Of a stretch of DNA of 64,000 bases, positions 44,414-53,800 are shown one piece after another. The first letter of the stretch is position 1. Each line of letters opens with the position of its first letter. Both the position numbers and the translations under genes were made by a program. The notes below the pieces were generated by a model. It was not told where the DNA came from, searched no databases, and saw only the letters and a list, made by a program, of their open reading frames with translations. This DNA comes from Bradyrhizobium sp. C9 (lineage in GTDB: Bacteria > Pseudomonadota > Alphaproteobacteria > Rhizobiales > Xanthobacteraceae), in contig NZ_NWTG01000002.1 of the NCBI RefSeq assembly GCF_002532045.1, forward strand, positions 310,001-374,000. The letters are read 5' to 3'.

Positions 44414-45819
44414 ACACCGATGTCCGCCGGCCTCCGCGCGATCGACGGCTCGCTTCCCGTCTCGGCATTCGCCACGGCCGACGCGTCCTCCAACGAGCGT
44501 CCCTTGGTCTCGAATCCGAACACCAGAAACACCACGGCCTGGAACACGAGGATGCCGGCGAGGGTCGTCAGCACGCCGGTCAACCCTTGCCAGGCGAAGA
44601 TCGCGACCACGACGTACTGCACCAACGCGGTCGCGATGCGTCCGGACGTGGCGCAGATCGCCGTGCCGCGAAGCCGGTAGCGCGTCGGGAACAGTTCAGG
44701 GACATGCATTGCGAACCCGGTCGCCAGCATGACGTAGATCGCGGTGACGAGAAGGAAGCCCACGCCCGCGAGCGCAACACCGTCCGCCATGTATGGATAG
44801 GCGATGCCGAGCACGGCTGCCGCAATCGACGAGCAGACGATCGAGAGCCGGCGTCCCAGCCGGTCCGCCAGCACGAGCCCGATCAGCGATCCGACCGGAC
44901 CGCCAAGCGCCATCACGGTGGTGTAGCCCAGCGAGGAGACCACGCTATGGCCGCCCTTGACCATGAAGGTCGGCAGCCAGCCGATGAACCCGTAGAGGCT
45001 GAAGCCGACGACGATGTGCAGCAGGCTGCCGAGCAGCGTGCGTGCGAGATATGGCGGCTGGAACAGGCGCCAGACCGCGCCAGGCGGTTCCTGCACCGTC
45101 GCGCCGGCGCCGACGGGAGCCAGCGTTCCCTTGTGCGCGGCCTCCGCTTCGATCGCCGACAGAATCGCCTCGGCCTCATCGGTGCGGCCGTTGGCAGCAA
45201 GCCAGCGCGGCGATTCCGGCATCGACTTGCGCAGGAACCAGACGATCATCGCCAGGATGCCGACGAGGCCGAACATGTAGCGCCAGCCGAGTGTCGGGAT
45301 CACCCACAGACCGATCATGGACGACGCGAACAGCGAGAAGTTGGTGATCACGGCCAATAGCCCGATCCAGCGGCCGCGCGAAGCCGTCGGCACGAACTCC
45401 GTCAAGGTCGCATAGCCGACCACTATCTCCGCGCCGAGCCCGATGCCGATGATGAAACGCAGGCCGATCAGGACGGCCATGTTGGGCGCGAAGGCCGCCG
45501 CGATCGACGCGAGGCCGAAGATCGCGAGGTTCATCTGGTAGGAGAAGCGGCGGCCGAAGCGGTCGCCAAGGATGCCGGAGAACCAGGCACCGATCGTCAT
45601 GCCGACAAAGGTCGCGGAGACGAATGCCGCGTTGAGCTCGAGCGTCGACCAGCCTTCCTTGAGCACCGCACCCAGCACGCCGCCGGCCAGATAGATGTCG
45701 AATGCGTCGAGGAACATGCCGGCGCCGATCAGGGCCAGGATACGCCAGTGGAATCCGCAGATCGGCAGCCGGTCGAGGCGCGCGCCCGCGTTGATGTCGA
45801 TGTCGGCGGATCGCGCCAT
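44410..45819 (-). CDS. MFS transporter, sugar-porter/AAHS-like (organic acid:H+ symporter type)
   Basis: A 469-residue major facilitator with 12 membrane segments. It has LIGAGMFLDAFDIYLAGGVL, GDRFGRR after TM2, RFIIGIGLGAEIVVGYA, and the mid-loop PESPRWLAANGRTDEAEAIL. The latter is the sugar/organic-acid porter signature. It is convergent with the LysR gene and could import the compound degraded by the neighbouring HAD/CoA-transferase operon. The link is inferred from position. Confidence 0.88.
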   Translation of the reverse strand: MARSADIDINAGARLDRLPICGFHWRILALIGAGMFLDAFDIYLAGGVLGAVLKEGWSTLELNAAFVSATFVGMTIGAWFSGILGDRFGRRFSYQMNLAIFGLASIAAAFAPNMAVLIGLRFIIGIGLGAEIVVGYATLTEFVPTASRGRWIGLLAVITNFSLFASSMIGLWVIPTLGWRYMFGLVGILAMIVWFLRKSMPESPRWLAANGRTDEAEAILSAIEAEAAHKGTLAPVGAGATVQEPPGAVWRLFQPPYLARTLLGSLLHIVVGFSLYGFIGWLPTFMVKGGHSVVSSLGYTTVMALGGPVGSLIGLVLADRLGRRLSIVCSSIAAAVLGIAYPYMADGVALAGVGFLLVTAIYVMLATGFAMHVPELFPTRYRLRGTAICATSGRIATALVQYVVVAIFAWQGLTGVLTTLAGILVFQAVVFLVFGFETKGRSLEDASAVANAETGSEPSIARRPADIGV

Positions 45820-46282
45820 TCCAAACCTCCCTGCCCGGCCTTATGCGAGCCGGATGTTCCGATGATCGATTGATGACGCGCAGGGGGTCGTCGTCCAATT
45901 CAAATCGAAAATTCGACTATTTGGCGGACTGATGAAGCCGATGCGGGCGTCGCGCTCGCGACGCAAGACGCCAGCACAACTTGACCAGCCGCGAGGTCGC
46001 TCGCTTTGAAGGCGCAGCCGATCGAACACAGCTGATGCAGACCCGAAGCAGACACGCGCTACACGCGCGTCTCGTGCAACTCGCGTGGTCCATATCCGAA
46101 CTGCGAGTTGTCGTGATTCGCGTTCCATCCTGACACCGAGCTGACGCGCATTCGCTGTCGTTAACGCTTTCATCGCCGCGCGATCGCGAAATCACGATGT
46201 CGGCACAAACATTCACAACGGGTTCATGTCGCCGCCACTATTCAACTCCAACGCTGGGGGGAAGAAGATTGGAGTATGTGCC
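45820..46282. other. Gene-free stretch
   Basis: About 460 bases between the MFS start and the secreted-protein gene, holding the divergent promoters. Short frames on both strands look random. No tRNA, repeat or clear operator was recognised. Confidence 0.5.
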
Positions 46283-47593
46283 ATGCGCCGCATCGCCGGA
46301 CTGCCTTTCGCCTTAGCTCTCAGCCTCTGCTGTCTCTCTCCACCTCACGCTGCGCGCGCGCAGCTTGCCATCGGCATCGGCATCAGCGTCGATGCAGCAC
46401 CGCCGCCCTTGCCTGTTTACGAGCAGCCGCCAATCCCTGGCGACGGCTACATCTGGACGCCCGGCTATTGGGCGTGGAGCGACGACATCGGTTACTACTG
46501 GGTTCCCGGCACATGGGTGCTGCCGCCCGCACCTGCATTGCTATGGACGCCCGGCTATTGGGGCTGGAACGATGGCGCCTACGCGTTCCACGCCGGTTAT
46601 TGGGGAGCGACCGTCGGCTTCTACGGCGGCATCTCTTATGGCTTCGGCTACACCGGCATCGGCTATGAGGGCGGCTATTGGCGCGGCGGCAACTTCTTCT
46701 ACAACAGTTCCGTCAACAACATCTCGAATGTCTCGGTCACCAACGTCTACAACAAGACCGTCATCAACAACACGACCAACGTCAGCTACAACGGCGGCAC
46801 CGGCGGCACCGCGGTGAGACCGACGCCGCAACAGCTCGCCGCGGCGAACGAACACCATGTGGCTGCGACCGCCGAGCAGACCCGGCACGCGGAAGCGGCG
46901 ATGAAGGATCCGGCGCTGACGCTCGCCAACAACCATGGTCATCCGGCGGTCGCCGCGACCGCGCACGCGGCACGGTTCAGCGGTGCCGGCGTGATCGCCG
47001 CGCATCCGGGCAAGCCGATCGCGGCGCCGCCGCCCCATCATGCGCAATCCGCGACAGGGCATGCTCCGCAGACGGGAAATGCCGTGCCGCCAGGACACGC
47101 TCTGCCGAGCGGAAACGCGCTGCCGCCCACACATGCATCGCCGACCGGGCACGCCTTGCCTTCCGGAAACGCGCTACCGCCGGCACAGACAACGACGACA
47201 GGACACGCCTTGCCCACCGGAAACGCGCTACCGCCGGCCCACGCGTCGACAACGGGACACGCCTTGCCCACGGCAACCGCCTCGCCGGCTGCACACGCGC
47301 CGCCGACCGGACACGCTCCGCCGGTCGCCGCCAACCATCCCGCTCCGGCGCCGCGCGTCGCAGCGCCAGCCGTGCATGCGCCGAGACCTCAGATCGCACA
47401 GCACGCGCCACCTGCGCCGCGCCCGGCCGCGCATCCGCCGGCGCCGCACGTCGCGCAAGCAGCCGTGCATCGTGCTCCGCCGCCGCCCCGGCGTGCGCCG
47501 CCACCGCACGTGTCGCGGCCGGCACCTCGGCCCCATCCCGCGCCACGGCCGCAGCATCCCGCTGCGAGGCCAGCGCCACACAGGCACGCGTGA
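46283..47593 (+). CDS. Secreted YXWXPGYW-repeat protein with Pro/His/Ala-rich tail
   Basis: A 436-residue protein with a signal peptide (MRRIAGLPFALALSLCCLSP continuing to ARAQ). The N-terminal third has three aromatic repeats of the YIWTPGYWAW / YYWVPGTWV / LLWTPGYWGW kind, then a Gly/Tyr-rich segment and an Asn/Val-rich strand region (NNISNVSVTNVYNKTVINN). After an Ala/His-rich helix comes a tandem 18-residue repeat (GHALPSGNALPP type), then a low-complexity Pro/Ala/His/Arg tail ending HRHA. GGAG precedes the ATG at 46283. The family is envelope-associated and of unknown function; the His tail might bind metal. Confidence 0.8.
   Translation: MRRIAGLPFALALSLCCLSPPHAARAQLAIGIGISVDAAPPPLPVYEQPPIPGDGYIWTPGYWAWSDDIGYYWVPGTWVLPPAPALLWTPGYWGWNDGAYAFHAGYWGATVGFYGGISYGFGYTGIGYEGGYWRGGNFFYNSSVNNISNVSVTNVYNKTVINNTTNVSYNGGTGGTAVRPTPQQLAAANEHHVAATAEQTRHAEAAMKDPALTLANNHGHPAVAATAHAARFSGAGVIAAHPGKPIAAPPPHHAQSATGHAPQTGNAVPPGHALPSGNALPPTHASPTGHALPSGNALPPAQTTTTGHALPTGNALPPAHASTTGHALPTATASPAAHAPPTGHAPPVAANHPAPAPRVAAPAVHAPRPQIAQHAPPAPRPAAHPPAPHVAQAAVHRAPPPPRRAPPPHVSRPAPRPHPAPRPQHPAARPAPHRHA
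47093..47308 (+). repeat. Tandem repeat of 54 bp (18 aa), four units
   Basis: Units start at 47093, 47147, 47201 and 47255, each beginning GHALP(S/T). A shorter degenerate unit precedes at 47057 and a partial follows at 47309. The repeat is inside the coding frame. Confidence 0.85.
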
Positions 47594-47601
47594 TCCAGCC
47601 T

Positions 47602-47629
47602 ATCGGCGTGCCCGCAACGGCACGCCGAT
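47602..47629. terminator. Hairpin after the YXWXPGYW gene
   Basis: An 11-bp perfect stem (47602-47612 with 47619-47629) with loop CGCAAC, 8 bases after the stop. There is no T-run. It lies between this gene and the convergent end of bioA. Confidence 0.6.
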
Positions 47630-47708
47630 GTCGTATGAGAACCGATCGCGTGCGGAACGGCACGCGAAGCAAATCAGTCACGGGATTTCAGGCGCGCCAG
47701 GCGTACCG

Positions 47709-48971
47709 TCAGGCCAGCTCGTCGGCTGCGTCCGCGATCGCGGCATAAATCTCAACGAGGTCCGCCTCCGTCACGCAGTAGGGCGGCATCACATAGATCG
47801 TGTTGCCGAGCGGGCGAAGCAGCAGGTTTCGACGGGCGAAGAAGGCCTGAAGCTTGGGGCCGATGCCCGCGAGATAGCCGGCATCGCCTGCCTTCAGGTC
47901 AAGCGCGGTGATGGTGCCGGTGCGGCGGACATTCTCGAAGCGGGCGTCGGCGCGGAATGGTGCGATCAGACGCTCCTGCATCGCGGCGAGCGATGTGGCG
48001 CACTCGCCCGCGCGGTGTTGCCAGAGCTCGAGGTTTGCTCTTGCCGCGGCGCAGGCGATCGGGTTTGCCGTGTAGGAACTGGAATGGAAGAACATCCGCG
48101 AACGATCGCTTGAATAATGCGCGTCGTAGATCTCGGCCCGGCAAAGCGTCACCGCGAGCGGCAGCGATCCACCGGTGAGACCTTTCGAATAACAGGCGAT
48201 GTCCGGCGTGACGTCGGCCTGCTCGCACGCGAACAACGTGCCGGTGCGGCCCCAGCCGGTCATCACCTCGTCGGCGATGAACAGCACATCATGGGCTTCG
48301 CAGACCCGCTTCATTTCCTTCAGTACCCGGGGCGGATACATCAGCATCCCGCCCGCGCCCAGGATCAGCGGCTCGACGATGAACGCGGCCGCGGATTCCG
48401 TCCTGCACGCGGCTTCGAGCGCATCAAGTGTCGCCTGCTCGTGGCCGGCCGCGGGAAACGGGATTGATTCGACGTCGAACAGCAGCGGCTCGTACGCCTT
48501 GTTGAACACGCCGCGGGCGCCGACCGACATCGTTCCCACGGTGTCGCCGTGGTAGGAGTGCTGCATCACGATGATGCGCGTGCGCGGCACGCCGACATTG
48601 TGCCAGTAGCCGAGCGCCATCTTCAGCGCCACTTCCACGCTGGTCGAGCCGGAGTCGGAGAAGAACACATACTCCAGGCCGCGCGGCGCCAGCTTCAGGA
48701 GCTGCGCGGCGACCTCTTCGGCCGGATCATGGGTATGACCGGCAAAGATGATCTGGTTGAGCTGTTCGGCCTGGTTCTGGATGGCGCGCACGATATGCGG
48801 ATGGCAATGGCCGTGGGTCACGACCCACCAGGATGAGATCGCATCGATGATCCGGCGGCCATCCGCGGTGTAGAGATAGGCGCCCTCCCCGCGCACGATC
48901 CTGGTCATCCGGTCGTGCAGCGCGTGCTGGGTGAACGGGTGCCAGATCGGCGATTTCCGAGCTGATGTCAT
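47709..48971 (-). CDS. bioA: Adenosylmethionine-8-amino-7-oxononanoate aminotransferase
   Basis: A 420-residue PLP enzyme that converts KAPA to DAPA in biotin synthesis. It has [41 protein letters not shown], and [15 protein letters not shown] (His contacting PLP). [14 protein letters not shown] has the Asp that binds the pyridine nitrogen, and CYSKGLTGG holds the Schiff-base Lys. The start overlaps the end of bioD by 4 bases. It is the last gene of bioB-F-D-A. Confidence 0.95.
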   Translation of the reverse strand: MTSARKSPIWHPFTQHALHDRMTRIVRGEGAYLYTADGRRIIDAISSWWVVTHGHCHPHIVRAIQNQAEQLNQIIFAGHTHDPAEEVAAQLLKLAPRGLEYVFFSDSGSTSVEVALKMALGYWHNVGVPRTRIIVMQHSYHGDTVGTMSVGARGVFNKAYEPLLFDVESIPFPAAGHEQATLDALEAACRTESAAAFIVEPLILGAGGMLMYPPRVLKEMKRVCEAHDVLFIADEVMTGWGRTGTLFACEQADVTPDIACYSKGLTGGSLPLAVTLCRAEIYDAHYSSDRSRMFFHSSSYTANPIACAAARANLELWQHRAGECATSLAAMQERLIAPFRADARFENVRRTGTITALDLKAGDAGYLAGIGPKLQAFFARRNLLLRPLGNTIYVMPPYCVTEADLVEIYAAIADAADELA

Positions 48972-49600
48972 GGGTTGAAATCGTCGCGGCGGAACGAGGC
49001 GTTGAAGGCCGTCTGCAGCGTGTCTGCGGCGAGCGGAGACAGCCAGGGCAACCGGCCGAGCCGACGGACCTGCCCGAACTCGCAGATCGCCCGCTCGCTC
49101 TCGGGATTGCTCTCGCCGATGAACGCGATCCCGAGAACATCAATGTTGCGCTTGCGCAGCGCCTCGACTGACAGCAGCGAGTGATTGATGGTGCCCAAGG
49201 CAGTGCGGGCGCAGAGCACGACCGGCAGCCGCCACCGTTCGAACATGTCGATGAAGAGCGTGTCGTCATTGAGCGGCACCATCAGCCCGCCGGCGCCCTC
49301 GATCACCAGCGGCCGGCCGCCGGTATCTGGCACGTCGAGCGCGGCTGGATCGATCCGCAAGCCATCGATCGCGGCGGATTGATGCGGCGACGCCGGCTTT
49401 CGAAGCCGGTAGCGTTCCGGCACGATGCGATCGGCGGCAAGTCCCGCAAGCCGCGCCACCAGCTGCGCATCGGTCTCTTCCTCGAGGCCGGACTGGACCG
49501 GCTTCCAGTAGCTTGCGCCGAGGAAACCGGCGAGGCCCGCGGAGAAGATCGTCTTGCCGATCCCGGTATCGGTGCCGGTCACCACGACGCGGCTGATCAT
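48968..49600 (-). CDS. bioD: Dethiobiotin synthetase
   Basis: A 210-residue P-loop ligase. It starts [20 protein letters not shown] (P-loop) and has [32 protein letters not shown] (catalytic loop) and [14 protein letters not shown]. It carboxylates DAPA to dethiobiotin using ATP. The gene is coupled by 4-base overlaps to bioF upstream and bioA downstream. Confidence 0.94.
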   Translation of the reverse strand: MISRVVVTGTDTGIGKTIFSAGLAGFLGASYWKPVQSGLEEETDAQLVARLAGLAADRIVPERYRLRKPASPHQSAAIDGLRIDPAALDVPDTGGRPLVIEGAGGLMVPLNDDTLFIDMFERWRLPVVLCARTALGTINHSLLSVEALRKRNIDVLGIAFIGESNPESERAICEFGQVRRLGRLPWLSPLAADTLQTAFNASFRRDDFNP

Positions 49601-50751
49601 TGCGCCCAGCCCTGCGTCTCCGCGACGAGCGCATCGAGCAGTGCGCGCACGTCGTCCTCATCGACATTGAGGGTCAGCGCAATGCGCAATCGCGCGGTGC
49701 CGGCCGGCACGGTCGGCGGCCGGATGCCTCTGATGTCAAATCCGCGCGCCTGCAGCGCCGAGGCAAGCCGCATCGCGCGCGCATTGTCGCCGACGACATA
49801 GGGCACGATCTGCGAACGCGACGGACTGCGCCAGCCGCGCAGATCGAGCTCGCGATGTGTGAACGCAACCAGGTCTGCGAGGCGCTGCTGGCGCTCGGGC
49901 TCCTGCTGCAGGATCAGCAGCGCCTCGCGCACGGCAACGGCCACAAGCGGCGACGGCGCGGTGGCGAAGATGAACGGGCGGGATCGATTGACCATGAAGT
50001 CGCGCAGCACGGTGGAGGCCGTGACCAGCGCGCCTGCTGCGCCCAGTGCCTTGCCGCAGGTATGAACGATCACGAGATTCTCGCGCCCTTCATAGGGCGC
50101 CGTCAGCCCGCGGCCCTGTTCGCCGTAGACGCCGGTGCCGTGCGCTTCGTCCACCATCAGGAACGCGTCGTGCCGTTCGGCGATGGCGATGAGGTCGTCG
50201 AGCGGCGCGACGTCGCCGTCCATGCTGTAGACGCTCTCGACCACGATCCAGACCCGGCCCATTCCGCCCTCGGCGCGCCAGTCGCGAATGGTGTCCTCGA
50301 CCGACCCGGGATCATTGTGCGCGCTGAACCGGAACGCGGCCCGGCCGGCCCGCGCGCCCTCATGAATGCTGGCGTGCACCAGCGCATCGAGCACGAGCAG
50401 GTCGCCGCGCTGCGGCAGCGTCGTCAGCACGGCAAAATTCGCGACATAGCCGCCGCCGAAGAACAACGCGGTCTCGGCGCGGAAGAACGCGGCGGCCTCG
50501 GCTTCCAGCCGTTCATGCTCCTCGCAATTGCCGCGCAACAGCCGCGACCCGCCGGCGCCGATCGGTGTGCCGGCCTCGATCGCGGCCGAGACAGCCCGCT
50601 TGATGCGCGGCGCGCTCGCCAGCGCCAGATAGTCGTTCGATACGAAATCGATGCCCGCGCGCGGCTTGAGACCGCGCAGCCGATCGTCCTCGCGCAGGGC
50701 GTGCAAGGCCGCGGCGTAATCAGCGGCCTTGGCCGCCTGAATTGCGCTCAT
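49597..50751 (-). CDS. bioF: 8-amino-7-oxononanoate synthase
   Basis: A 384-residue PLP-dependent alpha-oxoamine synthase. It has [47 protein letters not shown] segment [12 protein letters not shown], and [12 protein letters not shown] with the PLP Lys. It joins pimeloyl-ACP/CoA with alanine. It starts 66 bases after bioB and overlaps bioD by 4 bases, so it belongs to the bio operon. Confidence 0.94.
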   Translation of the reverse strand: MSAIQAAKAADYAAALHALREDDRLRGLKPRAGIDFVSNDYLALASAPRIKRAVSAAIEAGTPIGAGGSRLLRGNCEEHERLEAEAAAFFRAETALFFGGGYVANFAVLTTLPQRGDLLVLDALVHASIHEGARAGRAAFRFSAHNDPGSVEDTIRDWRAEGGMGRVWIVVESVYSMDGDVAPLDDLIAIAERHDAFLMVDEAHGTGVYGEQGRGLTAPYEGRENLVIVHTCGKALGAAGALVTASTVLRDFMVNRSRPFIFATAPSPLVAVAVREALLILQQEPERQQRLADLVAFTHRELDLRGWRSPSRSQIVPYVVGDNARAMRLASALQARGFDIRGIRPPTVPAGTARLRIALTLNVDEDDVRALLDALVAETQGWAQ

Positions 50752-50817
50752 GCTTCACTCTCAGGATGGTGGTTGGCCGCGCGGCGAATAACGCCGCGCG
50801 CTCGCGGATGATTGCGG

Positions 50818-51813
50818 TCAGGCGAGGCGGGATGTGATGCCGAGCCGGTCCAGCAGATCGGCGTCACGATCGCGCTGCGGGTTCTTGGTGGTCAGCAGCA
50901 CATCACCGATGAAGATCGAATTGGCGCCGGCGAGGAAGCACATCGCCTGCAATTCGTCAGTCATGTATTGCCGTCCGGCCGACAGCCGCACCACGCTGTT
51001 CGGCATCATGATCCGTGCCGTGGCGACCAGCCGGACCAGCGCGATCGGATCGGGGCGTTCCGCGGTGTCGTTGACCGGCACGCCCTTGACCTCGTTCCAC
51101 AGATTGATCGGCACGCTCTCCGGATGGCTCGGGAGATTGGCGAGCAGCATCAGCATGCCGAGCCGATCCTCGACCTGCTCACCCATCCCGATAATGCCGC
51201 CGCAGCAGACCTTGATGCCGACGTCGCGCACATGCGCAAGCGTATCGATGCGGTCCTGCAAGGTGCGCGTGGTGATGATCTTGTCGTAGTACTCCGGCGA
51301 GGTATCGACGTTGTGGTTGTAGAAATCGAGCCCGGCGTCGGAGAGGCGTTCGGCCTGATTGGGCGTCAGCATGCCGAGCGTGACGCAGGTTTCCATGCCG
51401 AGGCCCTTCACCGCGCTGACCATGTCGCAGACCTGATCGAGATCGCGGTCCTTCGGACTGCGCCAGGCCGCGGCCATACAGAACCGGGTGGCGCCGGCGT
51501 CCTTGGCGCGCTGCGCGATCGCGACGACCTCGTCCCGCGGCATCAAGCGGGTGGCCTTCAGGCCGGTGTCGTAGTGGGCGCTCTGGGAGCAGTAGCCGCA
51601 GTCTTCCGGACAGCCGCCGGTCTTGATGCTGAGCAGGCTCGCGGTTTCGACGTGGTTCGGATTGAAGTTGGTGCGGTGGATGCCCTGCGCCTGAAACATC
51701 AGGTCCGCGAATGGCAGGTTGTAGAGCGCCTCGGCCTCGGCACGCTCCCAGTTCTTGCGGAGCGGTGCGCTGTTGCGGCTTTCGGTCCGTTCGATCTCAA
51801 CGACATCAACCAT
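50818..51813 (-). CDS. bioB: Biotin synthase
   Basis: A 331-residue radical-SAM enzyme. The [4Fe-4S] cluster motif is C68-PED-C72-GY-C75. The second-cluster residues include [27 protein letters not shown] and the Arg in VRLSAGRQ. It inserts sulfur into dethiobiotin. GAAGG upstream sets the ATG at 51813; 13 more codons are open upstream but overlap the operator region. It is the first gene of the bio operon, and two BioR-type sites lie upstream. Confidence 0.95.
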   Translation of the reverse strand: MVDVVEIERTESRNSAPLRKNWERAEAEALYNLPFADLMFQAQGIHRTNFNPNHVETASLLSIKTGGCPEDCGYCSQSAHYDTGLKATRLMPRDEVVAIAQRAKDAGATRFCMAAAWRSPKDRDLDQVCDMVSAVKGLGMETCVTLGMLTPNQAERLSDAGLDFYNHNVDTSPEYYDKIITTRTLQDRIDTLAHVRDVGIKVCCGGIIGMGEQVEDRLGMLMLLANLPSHPESVPINLWNEVKGVPVNDTAERPDPIALVRLVATARIMMPNSVVRLSAGRQYMTDELQAMCFLAGANSIFIGDVLLTTKNPQRDRDADLLDRLGITSRLA

Positions 51814-51838
51814 CGGCTTGCCTTCTTGCTTGTGTAAA

Positions 51839-51867
51839 TCATAGATAATCATGTATATTATCTATGA
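51839..51867. promoter_or_regulatory. BioR operator pair in the bioB promoter
   Basis: TCATAGATAA at 51839-51848 and TTATCTATGA at 51858-51867 form an inverted pair; each matches the TTATmKATAA BioR consensus with one mismatch. They lie between bioB and bioR. Confidence 0.8.
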
Positions 51868-51921
51868 TAATGGACTTAGAATGATGCTAGCCGAGCTCAA
51901 ACGAGAGCGCACCCGTTTTTG

Positions 51922-51931
51922 TGATAGATAA
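51922..51931. promoter_or_regulatory. Third BioR-type site, next to bioR start
   Basis: TGATAGATAA, the reverse complement of TTATCTATCA (one mismatch to consensus), lies 24 bases before the preferred bioR ATG. It may serve autoregulation. Confidence 0.65.
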
Positions 51932-51955
51932 TCTATGAGTAGCGAAGGCGAGAAC

Positions 51956-52573
51956 ATGACGACCGCCGGGCGCATCGCCGAAGCGATCGGCGAGCGCATC
52001 ATCGGCGGCGCATTGCCGCCGGATGCTCCGCTCCGGCAGGACCATGTCGCGCGGGAATTCCATTCCAGCCACGTCCCGGTGCGCGAGGCCTTCAGGCAAT
52101 TGGAGGCGCAGCATCTCGTCGTAGCCGTGCCGCGTCGCGGGGTGCGGGTTGCCCCGCTCGATACCAAGTCGGTGAAGGAGATCGCCGAGATGCGCGCCGC
52201 GCTCGAGGTGGTGGCGCTGCGCAATGCCGCTCCCAGGTACACATCCGCCCATCTGGCGCGGATCGAGGTCGCGCTGATCGAAGGCGATAATGCCGAGACC
52301 GTTCAGGAATTCGAACTGGCCAATCGCGCCTTCCATTACGCCCTGGTCGCGCCCTGCGCGATGCCGCGACTGCTCGCCAGCCTCGACGGACTGCAGCTCG
52401 CAAATTCACGACTGGTGTTCGCGATGGCGCGCAACGCCGGCTGGCGGCCGCGGCCGAGCCAGGATCACCGCGTGATCCTGCAGGCGCTGCGCACGCGCAA
52501 CATCGAGCAGGCCTGCAGCCTGCTCGCGCGGCATATTCAGACCATCGAGCGGCTTGCGCTGCCGGCGGCGTGA
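51956..52573 (+). CDS. bioR: GntR-family biotin repressor BioR
   Basis: A 205-residue GntR/FadR-subfamily regulator. The winged HTH is GRIAEAIGERIIGGALPPDA with HVAREFHSSHVPVREAFRQL, and the helical FCD effector domain has EIAEMRAALEVVALRNAAPR. It is divergent from bioB, and TTATCTAT-type sites lie in the gap, which identifies it as BioR, the alphaproteobacterial biotin regulator. ATG 51956 has a good GAAGGCGAG ribosome site; an ATG at 51935 (seven more codons) is only 3 bases past an operator. Confidence 0.92.
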   Translation: MTTAGRIAEAIGERIIGGALPPDAPLRQDHVAREFHSSHVPVREAFRQLEAQHLVVAVPRRGVRVAPLDTKSVKEIAEMRAALEVVALRNAAPRYTSAHLARIEVALIEGDNAETVQEFELANRAFHYALVAPCAMPRLLASLDGLQLANSRLVFAMARNAGWRPRPSQDHRVILQALRTRNIEQACSLLARHIQTIERLALPAA

Positions 52574-52688
52574 CGGGGAGCAGCGATCCGCTCCACGTTA
52601 GTTTTTCTCACACCATGGGCGAGTTCTTGAAGATTGTCCGGCTCGTACCCGAGAGATACGTTCACTCCGAATGGGAGGCACGGGCAGC

Positions 52689-53114
52689 ATGGTGGACGAC
52701 ATGAAGGTGCGAGCGGGCCAGTGCCATTGCGGCGCCGTGCGTTTCGAGGTGTCGCTCAGCGACGACTTCAATTCGATTCGCCGCTGCACCTGTTCCTATT
52801 GCCGAATGCGCGGCGCCGTCGTTGCCATGGCAGAAATGGGCGGGATCAAGTTCCTGCAAGGTGAGGACGTGTTGACGAGCTACCGCTTCCATACCGGATC
52901 AGCGCAGCACTTCTTCTGCTCCCGCTGCGGAATATACACGCATCATCAACGGCGATCCGACCAGAGCCTCTATGCCGTCAACGTGGCTTGCCTCGACGGG
53001 GTAAGCCCGTTCGATTTCCCGGAAGTACCTGTGATGGACGGCGTAAATCACACCAACGACACCGGCAGGCCGACGCGTCGCGCAGGTACACTGCGCTTCA
53101 TCTCGGCCGACTAA
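52689..53114 (+). CDS. GFA family protein (zinc-binding, glutathione-dependent formaldehyde-activating type)
   Basis: A 141-residue protein with the two zinc sites of the GFA fold: QCHCGAVRFEV, CTCSYCRMRG and FCSRCGIYTHH. The C-terminal part has a VNVACLDGV strand. The family includes Gfa, which speeds the reaction of formaldehyde with glutathione; most members are of unknown function. GGGAGG is 11 bases before ATG 52689. It follows bioR in the same direction but about 115 bases away. Confidence 0.88.
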   Translation: MVDDMKVRAGQCHCGAVRFEVSLSDDFNSIRRCTCSYCRMRGAVVAMAEMGGIKFLQGEDVLTSYRFHTGSAQHFFCSRCGIYTHHQRRSDQSLYAVNVACLDGVSPFDFPEVPVMDGVNHTNDTGRPTRRAGTLRFISAD

Positions 53115-53193
53115 CGATCACCGTCTGCAACGACCGCGCGACAAGATTGAGAATCTCGAATCTTCGGTTCCGATTGACCAGACCGAAAATGCT

Positions 53194-53676
53194 CTAGGCG
53201 ATCGCGACGATCTCCAGCTCCTGGGCGCCCGAGCCCGTGACGTCGCCCACGGCTTTTCCCATCAGCGATCTCGCCACCGGCGAGACGAAGGAGATCGAGC
53301 CCGCCTTTGGATCGGCCTCGTCCTCGCCGACAATGCGGTAGGTCTGCACGCGGCCATCGGCGCGGCTGAACGTCACGGTGCTGCCGAAGGCAACGGTTTC
53401 GGTTGAGGCGGGATCGGGGACGACCTGCGCGGTGCGGAGCCTTTCGGTGAGATAGCGTGTGTCGCGCAGCGGCACCGCCGACTGCCGGCGCCGTTCGTTG
53501 ACGTCATCCAGCTGCTGCGCGGTCTCGTAGGCCTCGCGCGCCTCCAGGAGTTGGCGCTCCAGTGCTTTCCGTCCTGCCTCGGTCACGAGATTGGGATGCG
53601 GCGATATGGGGCGGTCCGGCAACAGCGTTTCGGACGCGGTCTCAGCGCTTTCTTCCTTGGTAAAGGCAACACTCAA
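53194..53676 (-). CDS. GreA/GreB-type transcription factor
   Basis: About 160 residues with an N-terminal coiled coil (NLVTEAGRKALERQLLEARE with AYETAQQLDDVNERRRQSAV) and a C-terminal FKBP-like GreA_C domain (FGSTVTFSRADGRVQTYRIV and ISFVSPVARSLMGKAVGD). The tip of the coil carries Asp and Glu residues as in cleavage factors. It starts at a TTG (53676) giving MSVAFTKEES; ATG-initiated frames upstream are less likely. It could rescue stalled RNA polymerase, or belong to the Rnk-like anti-cleavage group. Confidence 0.82.
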   Translation of the reverse strand: MSVAFTKEESAETASETLLPDRPISPHPNLVTEAGRKALERQLLEAREAYETAQQLDDVNERRRQSAVPLRDTRYLTERLRTAQVVPDPASTETVAFGSTVTFSRADGRVQTYRIVGEDEADPKAGSISFVSPVARSLMGKAVGDVTGSGAQELEIVAIA

Positions 53677-53800
53677 TCCAGAACTCCATCGCTGGGGCGG
53701 GCAGTATAGCCCCACCTCACCCGTGCCGCTAATGCGCGATGGGATTAGGCCGGGTCGTCATCGCACATTGGCGCGTTGATCACGCACGATCCTTCCGGAT

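Noticed and set aside
45820..46282. Possible small genes in the 460-base gap
   Set aside because: The frames lack ribosome sites and amino-acid bias; no RNA gene was recognised.
47057..47330. Regular 54-bp repeats as a possible CRISPR array
   Set aside because: The units are contiguous, coding and lack unique spacers.
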